Below are positions 10,187 through 19,351 of a DNA stretch of 22,530 nucleotides, piece by piece. Origin of the DNA: Funneliformis mosseae (lineage: Eukaryota; Glomeromycota; Glomeromycetes; Glomerales; Glomeraceae); NCBI GenBank assembly GCA_910592005.1, contig CAJVPP010001129.1:1-22530 (forward strand), in the 5' to 3' direction. Made by a program: the position numbers and the translations under genes. The notes under the pieces were generated by a model. That model searched no databases and was not told the DNA's origin. It worked only from the letters and a program-made list of their open reading frames with translations. The first letter of the stretch is position 1; every line of letters begins with the position of its first letter.

Positions 10187-10194
10187 GCAATAAT
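10187..10194. repeat. 8-bp target site duplication, right (GCAATAAT)
   Basis: Exact match to 9079-9086. Confidence 0.85.
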
Positions 10195-11011
10195 TTTTAA
10201 AAATTCAATACATGTTTTTACATTTAAAATTTTAGTTATGTTTATTTCATTTAATGCAAAATGGTAAATTAACTTTTATTTTTTATTTATATTAAAAAAA
10301 AATATATATACAAATCTAATTTATATTTATTCATATAGTATTGTAGATGATCTTGAATTTTTTAAAATTAGAAATAAACTTATTGCTCCTTTTGTGACTT
10401 AACGCTTGATATATCTTGAGGCTATATTACAATTTAGCATTATTCAACTTCCTTTTAATAATGAGATGTATACCAAATTTTGAAAGAAAAAGTTGATTTA
10501 TTAGTTTTATTACAATATTTCAAGAAGCTTATCAATTAGCTTTTAACAAATTAAAAAAACATATTGATAATTATTTAGCATTACCTTTATTTAAAGTAAT
10601 TTAATGCTTTGATTCACATTATATTCGTATTTAATAACATCATTATAATATTAATTTATATTCAGAAATTCAAGAATTTAAAATCTAACAAATCAAATTA
10701 TACAAGAATGGAGAATTAATTATAGTTTAAAGAGAAGTTTGATAATAGTGAGTTTGATTTAAATATTTATTAGAAAAATAAAATTAAAAGCTTACTGAAT
10801 TTAGCAAGACTAGTATTTAGCTCTAGTATCTGAAATAGATGTAGAAAAAGTTTTTTAACATATACCAATATTCTTAGTGATAGATGATATGCATTTTTAG
10901 AAAATTCAATTATTACTTTGAATTTTTTGTATTTTAATAATCAAAATTTGTAATTGCAGTAAAATAATAATAGATTTTAAATAAAGAAACAGATAATTGT
11001 GAATCTATAGC

Positions 11012-11390
11012 TTAAGTATCATTTTTCATAAAATAGCTAGTAATTTTTTTAGTACCAGTTACTGCTTTAGTAAAAGAGCCATTTAATTCATATTTATTAT
11101 AATGGATTGATTTTGATGTCTTACCTATCTTATATGGTCTTCATTTTGTTTTTTCTAATTAATTATCATTTTTTCACACTAAATCAAGTCCTTTTAATTT
11201 TTGATAGATTTTATTTTTATCTTTCCTATTTTTCAAATCATCCCATTCACTATCATCATCATCATCATCCACTTCTCTTTACTTAAGAACTTAAATTAAT
11301 ATATTGACTATTATTGAAGAAACCAAATGAATCAATATTATGAACTGCAGTAACTGCGCCATCTGCATCACATTGATCATAATCATTTTT
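11012..11390 (-). pseudogene. N-terminal fragment of a second DDE endonuclease gene
   Basis: Read on the minus strand, an acidic stretch (EVDDDDDDSEWDDLKNRKDK, complement of about 11215-11275) is followed by LEKTK, a stop, then RPYKIGKTSKSIHYNKYELN and GSFTKAVTGTKKITSYFMKN (to about 11015). The block matches GKTKKSTYFDKY and DSFTKAAKG of the pseudogene at 4238-6028, so both are copies of the same transposase type. Stops TGA, TAA and TGA lie in an otherwise continuous frame, and Trp or Gln is likely at each. Further upstream on this strand, NDYDQCDADGAVTAVHNIDS (to about 11390) is open but in a shifted frame. The catalytic domain is absent. The fragment ends close to the convergent hAT stop at 10953, so it is truncated rather than merely mutated. 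Confidence 0.55.
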
Positions 11391-11639
11391 ATTATAAATT
11401 TTTTTCATAATTATTATCAATCAGCATTGAAGATTTAGATAAATTTTGATTATATTTATGAGCTCTTTTATTATATTTACTATTTGCTGAACAATTGACA
11501 AAATAAAAAATTAAAAATGCATTTAAACAAATATTCAAAAGATAAATCATGATATGTGAATGTATGTGAATGTATTTATTTAAAAGTTTTACGTATAAAA
11601 GTTCAACATGAAACATGAATAATAATTAATATGATCATG

Positions 11640-12067
11640 TAAAAAATCTCACATTTTTATTGGTCAAATAATAAATAAATCCCTGTAAAAATTCTTGTAA
11701 AACAGTCTGAAATTGGCTAATTACTAATAATTTATCTTATTTTTAAACCCTGATAACTTTTTAAATAATTAAGCTAATCAAAATGTAAGCTGATTTTTTA
11801 AAAGAATATAACCTAAACTATATAAAAATCAGTTTAATTTTTTAATAATATATAAATTGAAAAACTAGATAAATTTAAAATCTAGTTAAAATTTGAATGC
11901 CTATAGATGTTATACATTATATTAAGTTTAAAATATTTTTTTTTTAATTTTTTTTTTCTTTTTTATAAAATTTTTTTATATTCCAAATTTGAATTATTTT
12001 TTTAAAGAAATAAATAAACAATAGCATTTTTTAAACTTATATTATATTTTTTATTCTATTTAATAAC
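11640..12067. other. AT-rich 5' region of Tc1 copy 2
   Basis: No gene is visible. From about 11930 the T-runs and A-rich leader resemble the sequence before the transposase of the 1806-4015 element, so part of this belongs to the second Tc1 copy. Its left inverted repeat could not be found. Confidence 0.4.
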
Positions 12068-12272
12068 TTGGTTAAAGAAAAAAGAGCATATATAAATTTG
12101 TATATTTTTTGATAAAAAAGTATATATGCCTGTAAAATTTGCAAAGAAATAGTATTAGTACTATAATATGTTTATATAATAAATACAAAAAACTCAAAGT
12201 ATAAAAAACTTAAATAAGATAGAATAATCTCAAAAAAATCAAGAATGTGATGAATGACAAGCTATATGATAT

Positions 12273-12755
12273 TATTATACAAAAGAAGACATGAATAATG
12301 ATAATCTAAAGGATGACGCTAATCCCTAAGAAATCATATATATTTTTTATGTCATCTATGTCATCTATAGCATATATTTCTTTTATATGATATATTTCTT
12401 TTATTTATTTTATTTTATTTATTTTATATATCTATTATATTTTACTTATTTCATATATTTTATTTATTTCTTTTATATCTTCGGTAACTTTATATTTTCT
12501 ATTTTATATAAATAGAGGACAATTTCTTTTAGCTTAGCAGTGTGTCTAACTCATAATTTTATATAATAGTTTAGTTTAATCTCTCTAACATAATTGTATA
12601 GTACAGAGGCAGTACTCTATTATTATAGTTATTAAATAAATTGTTAATTTATTGACACTCTTCTAAATCTAAATATCAAATTAAACTTCTGCTTACCACC
12701 CATAAATATTGCTTTACTTATCACTCATAAGCATCTTAAAGAACTGATTGTAACA
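12273..12755 (+). mobile_element. Solo LTR of an LTR retrotransposon, 483 bp
   Basis: It is inserted into Tc1 copy 2. Removing it plus one ATAT copy restores exact colinearity with copy 1 (AGCTATATGATATATTAAAAG against AGCTATATAATATATTAAGAG). ATAT flanks both ends (12269-12272 and 12756-12759); a 5-bp duplication with one altered base is possible. The ends read TATTATAC...GTAACA, consistent with an original TGTTA...TAACA whose second base changed from G to A. Internal signals fit an LTR: a TATA box TATATAAATAGAGG at 12505-12518, a likely start region near 12540, and AATAAA at 12635-12640. No gag or pol lies next to it. Copia- versus gypsy-type cannot be decided from the LTR alone. Confidence 0.7.
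12505..12518 (+). promoter_or_regulatory. TATA box of the solo LTR
   Basis: TATATAAATAGAGG stands out as a TATA-box consensus in mid-LTR, with a poly(A)-like AATAAA about 120 bp downstream. The order U3-TATA-R-polyA sets the LTR on the plus strand. Confidence 0.5.
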
Positions 12756-13489
12756 ATATATTAAAAGTAAAGAGTATTCTAACGTAATAGAAATAAAAAT
12801 ATTATAAAATGTTTATAATGTAGAAGTTTCTTGATAAATAGTATAATAAATATTTAAGAAATATAATTTAAAGGCTGCAATTAAGATTAAGAAGCCTCTT
12901 TTATTATTTTGTCATAAAAAATAAACTATAATTTTGCTAAAAAAATATCGAACTTGAGATAATAAAAATTTGAAATAAGATTGTATAGTCAAATAAAAGC
13001 AAGTTTAATCTTTTTGGATTTAACAGATGATGATATTACTAGAAAACTATAGGTGAACTACTAAAAGTTAACTATATACAAGGCACTATAAATTTGGCAG
13101 AAAAAAATTTTTTATGGAATTATATAACCTTCAAAAAATAGAATATTTATGTAAAATTGATGATAGTTTAGATGTTAAGTTATATATTAAAATATTAAAT
13201 GAGAACTTTTCTAAGAACATTAGAATATTATAATTTTAATATATCTTTCAGCAAAATAATGATCCAAAACATAATATATGAAAAACAAAGAATTGGTTGG
13301 CTTCTAAAAATATTATTATAATTGAATGACTAGTATAATCTTCAGATTTGAATTTTATTAAATATATGTAGATTGAAGTAGAGAAATAATTATAAAGTAT
13401 TAAAGAATCTATAAAAATAATAAATAAGTAATGTAAAAAAATTTAAAATATATAGAATAGTATTAAAATTGATATTTGTCAAAATTGAT

Positions 13490-13752
13490 TAGAGGTTAGA
13501 ACTGGCTGAAAATTCTTTAATCAGTTAATAACAGGTTAAAATATTTGTTAACTAATTAATTAATCAGTTAAAATTAACTTTGATTAGTATTATAAATTTA
13601 ATCAGAGTTAGATAATATTTTGTTAATCATAAAATCTTAATTCTGGCTAAAAATTGAATTTCAGTCAAATTTAAATTCATCTATTTTAACTAGTTAAAAA
13701 AATCTTTAACCAGTTAATTTATTAGTTAAAAATTAATCAATTCTAATCTCTA
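13490..13752. mobile_element. hAT-type MITE, 263 bp
   Basis: 15-bp inverted ends, TAGAGGTTAGAACTG (13490-13504) and, on the other strand, TAGAGATTAGAATTG (13738-13752), are flanked by the 8-bp duplication AAATTGAT (13482-13489 and 13753-13760). The inside has no reading frame and consists of AACCAGTTAA/TTAACTGGTT-like inverted motifs. The host sequence on either side is contiguous in Tc1 copy 1 (TCAAAAATAATTCATATAAT). TAGAG ends with an 8-bp duplication identify a hAT-mobilised MITE. Confidence 0.85.
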
Positions 13753-13945
13753 AAATTGATTCATATAATGCTTAAATGAATCTATGATATTATAAAGCAA
13801 AAGAAGATTATATTCATTGATAATTATTTTAATAATTATTTTTTATTTTTGGTATATTATTTTTATTTTTATTTTTATTTTATATAATTTAATTTAATTT
13901 TAGTTTAATTTATTAATTTATCATTAATTTTAATTTTTAATATAG

Positions 13946-14317
13946 TCAGACCTAGCTATAATCACTTTATATATAATCATATCCTGTATATTATCACTAA
14001 ATTTTATAATTTTAAAATTGAAACCTGAAATATACTTTTTATAATCACTATTATATACTAATCACTATTATCAGTAAAAAAAATTTTAGGTTTAGATTAT
14101 TATAAAATAAATTGTATATTATCATATATCATATAATATTGTATATTATATAAGATAGTGTATATCAATTATTGCATATCATGATCAATAAATATAATTA
14201 AAAAATTATGCATATTTATAAATGATTATTTTTTCTTTTTGATAAATACTCTCTATTTTATTATTCTTTTTATAATCTTTGTAATATAATAATAATAATA
14301 ACATAAAAAAAACTGTA
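13946..14317 (+). repeat. Left terminal region of a Tigger-like element
   Basis: Similarity to the Tc1 3' region stops at about 13944. It is followed by GTCAGACCTAGCTATAATCA and several subterminal TAATCACT motifs (about 13958, 13992, 14043, 14059). The transposase remnant of a Tigger/pogo-type element starts about 370 bp later. The start resembles the CAG-type end of Tigger elements and sits next to TA. The opposite end was not found, so the boundary is tentative. Confidence 0.4.
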
Positions 14318-14930
14318 ATAAGTGATGAAGTAAAATATGAAATTTATAATTAACAAACTAAAAATCCATATATATCTCATATAGATATTGCAGTATATTT
14401 TAACCAATTTTATAATCTTAATATTAAAAGGTCAACTATTAATAAAATTTTAAAAGAAAGGAATAATGACTTTCTAGTATAAATACTTTAATTCTAATTT
14501 ATAAGTATCATGAAGTAAAATATCTTTTACTTAAATAAGTACTTTTCATTTAAATAAAATAGGTATTATCTAAAAATATAATTTTATCAGATAATATTTT
14601 ATAAGAAAAAGCAAAAGAATTTTCAGAAAATCTGAATATAACTGAAATATAATTGGATTTTCAAATGGATGGTTTAGTGAATTTAAAAATAAAAATAAAT
14701 TAAATAAGTAATGAATGCATAGAGAAATAAATAATACTTCTTTATCGATATTATCAGAATTACAGATAGAATTACAAGAATTAATTTCTAAATATAATTC
14801 AAGTAATATGTTTAATTGTGATGAAACTGAATTATTTTATCAAATGACATCTAATCAAATACTTATATTTGAACCTATTTCTGAAATAAAAAAGTATGTT
14901 TTTTATTTAATTAATTACTATATATATTAA
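14318..14930 (+). pseudogene. Tigger/CENP-B-like transposase pseudogene, N-terminal half
   Basis: The first frame (14318-14462) reads ISDEVKYEIYN, a stop, then QTKNPYISHIDIAVYFNQFY and NLNIKRSTINKILKER. This is the first helix-turn-helix of CENP-B/Tc5-type DNA-binding domains. A later frame (14661-14930) reads SNGWFSEFKNKNKLNK, two stops, then MHREINNTSLSILSELQIEL, YNSSNMFNCDETELFYQM and NQILIFEPISEIKK. SNGWF is the end of the second helix-turn-helix (HTH_Tnp_Tc5). FNCDETELFY is the first catalytic-Asp motif of Tigger/jerky transposases (usually FNADETGLFY). The rest of the DDE domain is absent, so the copy is truncated after about 14930. It differs from the pogo-like protein at 15621-17097. 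Confidence 0.75.
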
Positions 14931-14995
14931 TTATATTATATTATTAATTTATATTAAAAATATATTTACTATAATAGGATAGGATATGATACGAA

Positions 14996-15131
14996 ATCCC
15001 AAAACTTAAAATCCTGACAGACTAAAATCTTAAAACTCAAAATCCCAAAATCCAAAATCCTGACAGGTTCAAAATCCTGACAGGTTCAAAATCCTGACAG
15101 GTCAAAATTCTGACAGGTACAAAATCTTGAA
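14996..15131. repeat. 17-bp tandem repeat, TGACAGGTTCAAAATCC
   Basis: TGACAGG recurs at 15061, 15078, 15095 and 15111 (spacing 17, 17, 16), each followed by TTCAAAATCC or a variant. Degenerate flanks (AAATCCCAAAACTTAAAATC, CTTAAAACTCAAAATCCCAA) extend it to about 14996. The function is unknown. It could be the end of another transposon whose other parts are not in view. Confidence 0.75.
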
Positions 15132-15300
15132 AAATTGGTTCACATTAAACTTTAATACTACCTGGAATTAAGTTTCGATATTTTTACAGATTCTGAGTCT
15201 AGACCAATCAGATCATTATTATAATTGAACATATATTTAATTAATTAGATCTATCTTATTAAATATAATTATCGTATTCTTCTGAAAGTAAGCACCCCCC

Positions 15301-15450
15301 GAAAATAAGCACCCCCAGTTATATATAGGACCTGTAAATAAGCACCCCTCCTGAAAATAAGCACCCCCAGTTATATATAGGACCTGTAAATAAGCACCCC
15401 CTGAAAATAAGCACCCCTAGTTATATATAGGACCTGTAAATAAGCACCCC
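15301..15450. repeat. Three tandem copies of a 48-52 bp subterminal repeat
   Basis: The units start at 15301, 15353 and 15403. Each contains GAAAATAAGCACCCC, then AGTTATATATAGGACCT, then GTAAATAAGCACCCC. With the copy in the terminal inverted repeat itself (15285-15300), this end carries seven direct copies of the RTAAGCACCCC motif. The right end has two inverted copies (17201-17216 and 17231-17246). Such motifs are plausible transposase-binding sites. Confidence 0.85.
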
Positions 15451-15620
15451 CTTACAATCAAGCTTTTTATGATCACGTAATTATAATTTTATTAATTTTT
15501 ATAGCAAATAAAATGTTTATATTAATGAAAACTAAAGTATTAATGTATTATGTAAATAAAATGTAAACTAACAAAAAAATATAAACATTACCTATAATAA
15601 TCGTATAATATAAAAAAAAT

Positions 15621-17097
15621 TTACACAATATCATCTTCGCCAATGATTTCGTCGTTATCATTGATTTTATCATCACTAATGATTTCATCATCATCGATTT
15701 CATCGTCATCATCAAAATTGTAATCATCATCACTATCATCACTAATATCACTATTAGAAACCTCCAAATCCGAGCCCAAATCATTAGAAATTTTACATTT
15801 TTTAAAGGAGTTGAAAATAATTTCTGTAGAAATGCCTTCCCAAGTACGTTTAACCCATAAACATATATCACTAAAACTGGCGTGGTGAAGATTTCCTGCA
15901 GCAGTTTCTTTTGCACCACTGCTTGCTATCCATATATGCCATTCTTTACGGAGTTTATCTTTGAATGGCTTATTTATTGAGACGTAGAGTGGTTGACATA
16001 TGTTAGTTAATCCACCCAGAATTACTGCGAGATGGATGCCACTTTCACAAAACTTTTGTTTAACCAATTTTTCTAAGTGGCCTCTGAAAGAATCATATAC
16101 AAGCATCGATGAATCTTCCTGAGTTTCGTTTTTAACCCTTAACTCATTCAAATAATCAACATATTTTATCATCAGGTTAGTGTCTATCCAACCATTACTC
16201 TAGAACCAAACAACAACTCCGGAAGGAATTTTTTCTTCATGTGACATTCGTTTACCTTTGAAAATGCAGATTGGAGGAAATTTGGATCCATCTATAGTAA
16301 AATAATGAGAAAAAGAAAGTTAAAATTAGAAAGAAACAGAAAGAAAAGAAAAAACAGATAATAACTGCAGCAATTGTAAGAACGACGGTAAATCAATTTT
16401 TCTCATTTCTGGTTATGCGAACGTGAACAGTTTTTTCTCCTTTCTGATTAACTATATAAACGCTAGCTATGTCAAACTATACTGGTATCTCGTTCATGTT
16501 GAAAATGTTTTTTAATTCAAAACATTTTTCGATTCTTAGTTTAGTAACAAACTCATAAAAACTTTCTAACAGTTCTCGATTTTTATCAGAAAGTTTTTGG
16601 GATATTCTAGTTTATTTACATAGTGCAAGCTTATACCTTTTCATAAAACCAAGAATCCAGCGCTGAAACGTCTTAAATTCTTTTATTAAATCACCATAAA
16701 GAACCAACAACTCAGGTTCTTTTAAAATTTCAAACATTTTGTTTCGTATGGTTCCATAGATAACTGCAAAACCTTATTTTCTTTATTCTATTATCCACGT
16801 ATACAGCTTTTTTTCTACTTCTGGAAAAAAAGCTTTTCGTCTAGAACCAACCCGCTTACTTTTTTCATTTACTTCAGCTGTCCAGCAAATGCTAGCCTTT
16901 ACCCAACGTCCTACCATGGACTTATCAAAGTTAAAATACCTAGTGGCTTCATTTTGGCCATATTCCTTTGCGTAATTAATTACTTCTTTTTTCTGTTTAA
17001 CAGAGTACGAGTTTCGTATACGTTTCATTTTTTGAAGAGGAATTAAAACAGGTTTAAAACCTGTTTGTGTCTTACGTAATAAATATTTTGAATTCAA
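15621..17097 (-). pseudogene. Pogo-like DDE transposase pseudogene with a probable intron
   Basis: The transposase of the 15272-17256 element. From the ATG at 17097 one frame runs to 16375. It contains the helix-turn-helix (RNSYSVKQKKEVINYAKEYG, HFNxDKSMVGRWVKA-type), a second DNA-binding stretch ending LYTWIIE, and the catalytic start NMNEIPV-stop-FDIA. A probable 84-nt GT...AG intron lies at 16292-16375. The second exon continues DGSKFPPICIFKGKRM, MLVYDSFRGHLE, GGLTNICQPLYVSINKPFKD and WVKRTWEGI, then a poly-Asp/Glu tail ending at 15621. The frame is interrupted by about six stops at positions expected to be Gln, Trp or Arg. Two of the three catalytic Asp residues are changed: NMDE to NMNE, and QPLD to QPLY. 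YDSF keeps the middle one. It is therefore catalytically dead even apart from the stops. The stretch from the Met at 16172 to 15621 remains open. Confidence 0.85.
16292..16375 (-). other. Probable spliceosomal intron in the pogo-like transposase
   Basis: On the minus strand, GTTATTATCTG begins just after the conserved LTIAA motif. The segment is pyrimidine-rich, contains CTAATTTTAAC as a possible branch site, and ends ACTATAG directly before GATGGATCC-like coding sequence (DGSKFPP). Splicing at these sites leaves the frame one base off, so either a G was lost at the donor or the boundary differs slightly. Confidence 0.5.
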
Positions 17098-17256
17098 TCA
17101 ACGCAAATCACATGATCCGGCAATTGTGAGATCGAATTTCAGAATTTTTTCTTGCTTTTTGATTTTTTTTGGTCTTAAAACTTTTGGATATTTTAAACTA
17201 CCCGAAAATAAGCATCCCTATAGCAAAAAAGGGTGTTTATTTTCGAAAGAATACGG

Positions 17257-18329
17257 TAGCTTTATTTTATAATATAATAATTATATTATAATATGCTTTA
17301 GTTACAAATTCTTTTAAGTAATAAAGAGGAGAAGGAAAATTTAAGTAAGAAAGAAAGTAACATAATTTTAAAAATAGTTTTAATATAACAATTAAATATA
17401 TAATATTTAAAGTTACATATATATTGTGTAGTAAAATTCAAATATTAGTAGTAAGAAGTTCTTTCTTTATATGATCCTATTGATTTAAAAAATTCTTAAG
17501 AATGTTTACCTATAATTTTAATAATTAGCTAATCTAATATATTTTTATTCTGTATTTTTATTATAAAAAATAAAGCTTCAAGTTTGTGTTAAGCTTTAAT
17601 TAGCTATATTTCTTTGTAAACTTGAATCTACTAAAAGTTTATTTAGAGTTTGTTTATTTTAAAATAGAAGAAAAAATAGTAAATTCTTCTATTTTATATT
17701 AAATAAATAATTTAAGCAATTATGCATAAAATAAAACTTTTATTAAATAGTCTACTTTAAGAGAATATAAAAAATTCATAAAGAATTTGAAAATTTAGAA
17801 GGATTAAAAATATAATTAATGCAATAAATAAAATATAAATTATTATAAAAAATGTATTAAGCAAAAATCCAGAAGTTTATTTTACTAGAAAAAAATAATG
17901 TGTTATTTATTATCAAGATATTATAAATAATAAGAAAATTTTTATTAATATTGATATAAGCTAATCTAGTTCTGTATATAATATTAGGATTTTTAAGAAA
18001 ACTTGATATTAAAATAGTTAAAATAGGAATTTATTTACATATTATATAATAATTTTATATAATTTCTTGAAAATTAATATGAATATTTAAAACATTAATA
18101 ATATAGATAATAAGATAATACAGATATTGAAAATGATGATGATATTTTAACTTATATAAGAGATAATGATGATATATTAAAAAAAAAGCTAGATAGGCTA
18201 AAAGGGATTGGATTTTATAGTAATATTTTCCATCAATATTTTCATTTTTAATAATATAATTTTCTAATAAATTTTTAAAATTAATAAATATTATTATTTT
18301 ATAATTATTTTTACTTAAAATCTAACACA
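17257..18329. other. AT-rich stretch without a recognisable gene
   Basis: All frames are closed by frequent stops. No protein motif, inverted repeat or tandem array could be supported. It may contain older, unrecognisable transposon remains. Confidence 0.5.
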
Positions 18330-18530
18330 TATCTAACTTTAAAATTAAATACTAATCTAACTTTAAAATTGAATAGTGATTGTTAAATAATATTTTAATG
18401 TTAAATAGAATAATAATTTAACTTTAAAATAGAATACTATTTTAACTTTAAAATTGAATACCAAATTGAATACTTATTAAACTTTAAAATAGAATACTAA
18501 TTTAACTTTAAAATTGAATACAAATCTAAT
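18330..18530. repeat. 24-bp minisatellite, TTTAACTTTAAAATTGAATACTAA type
   Basis: About seven to eight imperfect units built on TAACTTTAAAATTGAATACT, with variants ending AGAATACT and one longer interrupted stretch. It is AT-only apart from single G and C positions. It is intergenic and its origin is unknown. Confidence 0.75.
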
Positions 18531-19210
18531 ATTTTTAAAGTTTAGATCTAGTGAATAATTCTAATAGTTTATTCAGTAAATATCCTAGGATTATGATTAT
18601 CTTTAAATAGAATATATAGATTTAATTAAACAAAAACAAATATTTATTGAATATAATTCAAATATCTTAAAATATAATATAATAATACAGTTATATTATA
18701 TGATTGCATAAAAAAGTAATGATTATAATTTAAATTTTCTCACAGTCTTAAAAAAGCTTTCTATGATACAAGAAGTCTATATTCAACAATATAAATATAA
18801 TAATTAAAAATTTTTCAACTCTTTAAAAAAATAAAATTTAGAAAAAATTAACTGTTAACTTTATTTTTTGAGATAAGCTCTATTAAATTACCAGTTAGTT
18901 TTTTCAAAATAAGTTTTATATAAAAAATTATAGGCATTTAAAATTGGATAATTTTCATTTGATCTTTCTGAATTTGAAATATATATTATTGATTGAAATT
19001 TATGATAATTTGAGTTAGTATCATAGTAATTAATTATAATATCAGCTTGAATTATTGTAATTTTAAAATGATACAAAAAAAAATGTAAATATTTCATTTT
19101 TTATTGATCAATTACTAATCACATGATATAAAATTCACAAAAAATTTTGAAACATTGTTGAATTAAGACTTTCAGCACTATATTCAATTTTATATTTTAT
19201 AAAATAAAAA
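18531..19210. other. AT-rich stretch without a supported gene
   Basis: A 69-codon minus-strand open frame (18888-19097) exists but has no recognisable motif and typical AT-driven composition (Ile, Asn, Tyr, Lys), so it was not called. Nothing else was identified. Confidence 0.45.
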
Positions 19211-19351
19211 ATGTCTGGTGATAGTTCAAAAAAATATAATATAATTGAAATAAATAAATGATCAAGTATGAAAGATAAAAATAATCAAAATAATAAAGGT
19301 GATTCAGCTTTTTAAATATAGCTCAAATATAAGAAAAAAAGATGGATCTAA
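19211..19351 (+). pseudogene. Unrecognised decayed open reading frame
   Basis: The ATG at 19211, after an A-rich leader, starts MSGDSSKKYNIIEINK, a TGA, SSMKDKNNQNNKGDSAF, then TAA and TAG stops and LKYKKKRW. The hydrophilic, Ser/Lys/Asn-rich sequence looks coding-like at its start, and a frame shifted by one continues KKDGSKLYS-stop-VWKFNNQ. I could not assign a family; a BED-finger-type transposase N-terminus is one weak possibility. It may be chance. Confidence 0.25.

Larger units (their letters stand above)
6882..10953 (+). pseudogene. hAT transposase pseudogene (CGGBP1-like), split by two insertions
   Basis: A hAT-superfamily transposase remnant in three pieces: 6882-7399, 8511-9086 and about 10187-10953. 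The ATG at 6882 starts MVSATEHRLENLEYKKNFYV. A decayed BED-type zinc finger follows (FCEFYQN, second Cys now Tyr; HLKSDKH), then NKLNECKIFNTALVKAFTQA. The core reads KYISITI, then after the first insertion TIDKITDIYNQTAINIMF, HCLAHILNLVREIWISYKSF and YYPARKRKW. After the second insertion come FFKIRNKLIAPFVT, IYLEAILQFSII, HIDNYLALPLFK and the C-terminal hAT dimerisation region (DVEKVF, YTNILSDR, NFLYFNNQNL, stop at 10951-10953). Without the insertions the length is about 1.85 kb, or about 615 codons, normal for hAT. Many stops and frameshifts make it dead. Both insertions interrupt recognisable coding sequence, so they are younger than the gene copy. Confidence 0.8.
12068..13832 (+). pseudogene. 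Tc1/mariner transposase pseudogene (type B, copy 2), twice interrupted
   Basis: This is a diverged copy of the transposase at 2382-3412, recognisable at the DNA level along its length. 12071-12272 aligns with the helix-turn-helix part (GAAAAAAGAGCATATATAAA... against GAAGAAGGACGTATTCAAA...). 12756-13481 aligns with the catalytic part (ATAAAAGCAAGTTTAATC, the first-Asp region, is near 12995). 13753-13832 aligns with the tail. A solo LTR occupies 12273-12755 and a hAT MITE 13490-13752. Similarity to copy 1 goes on through the 3' AT-rich region to about 13940, where the Tigger-like element begins. It has more stops and frameshifts than copy 1, so it is probably older. The Trp of the catalytic WxDxSKF motif is a TAG here. 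Confidence 0.75.
15272..17256 (-). mobile_element. Pogo-like element with TA duplication and inverted ends
   Basis: The outer 26 bases of each end match at 21 of 26 positions when inverted. The left end starts TCGTATTCTTCTGAAAGTAA, and the complement of the right end starts CCGTATTCTTTCGAAAATAA. TA flanks both sides (15270-15271 and 17257-17258), as for pogo/Tc1 elements. The 1,985-bp element holds a transposase on the minus strand and, at its left end, a tandem array of the end motif (15301-15450). Its base composition is visibly less AT-rich than the DNA around it, so it is probably one of the younger insertions. Confidence 0.9.

Noticed and set aside
11392..11616. 74-codon minus-strand open frame as a separate gene
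   Set aside because: Hydrophobic, AT-driven N-terminal part; at most it is the lead-in of the truncated DDE fragment downstream on the same strand.
15548..15919. 123-codon minus-strand open frame
   Set aside because: It overlaps the pogo transposase in another frame; its Met/Ile/Thr runs come from the GAT/ATC codons of the acidic tail.
18888..19097. 69-codon minus-strand open frame
   Set aside because: No recognisable family, composition driven by AT content, and no signals around it; could not be separated from chance.
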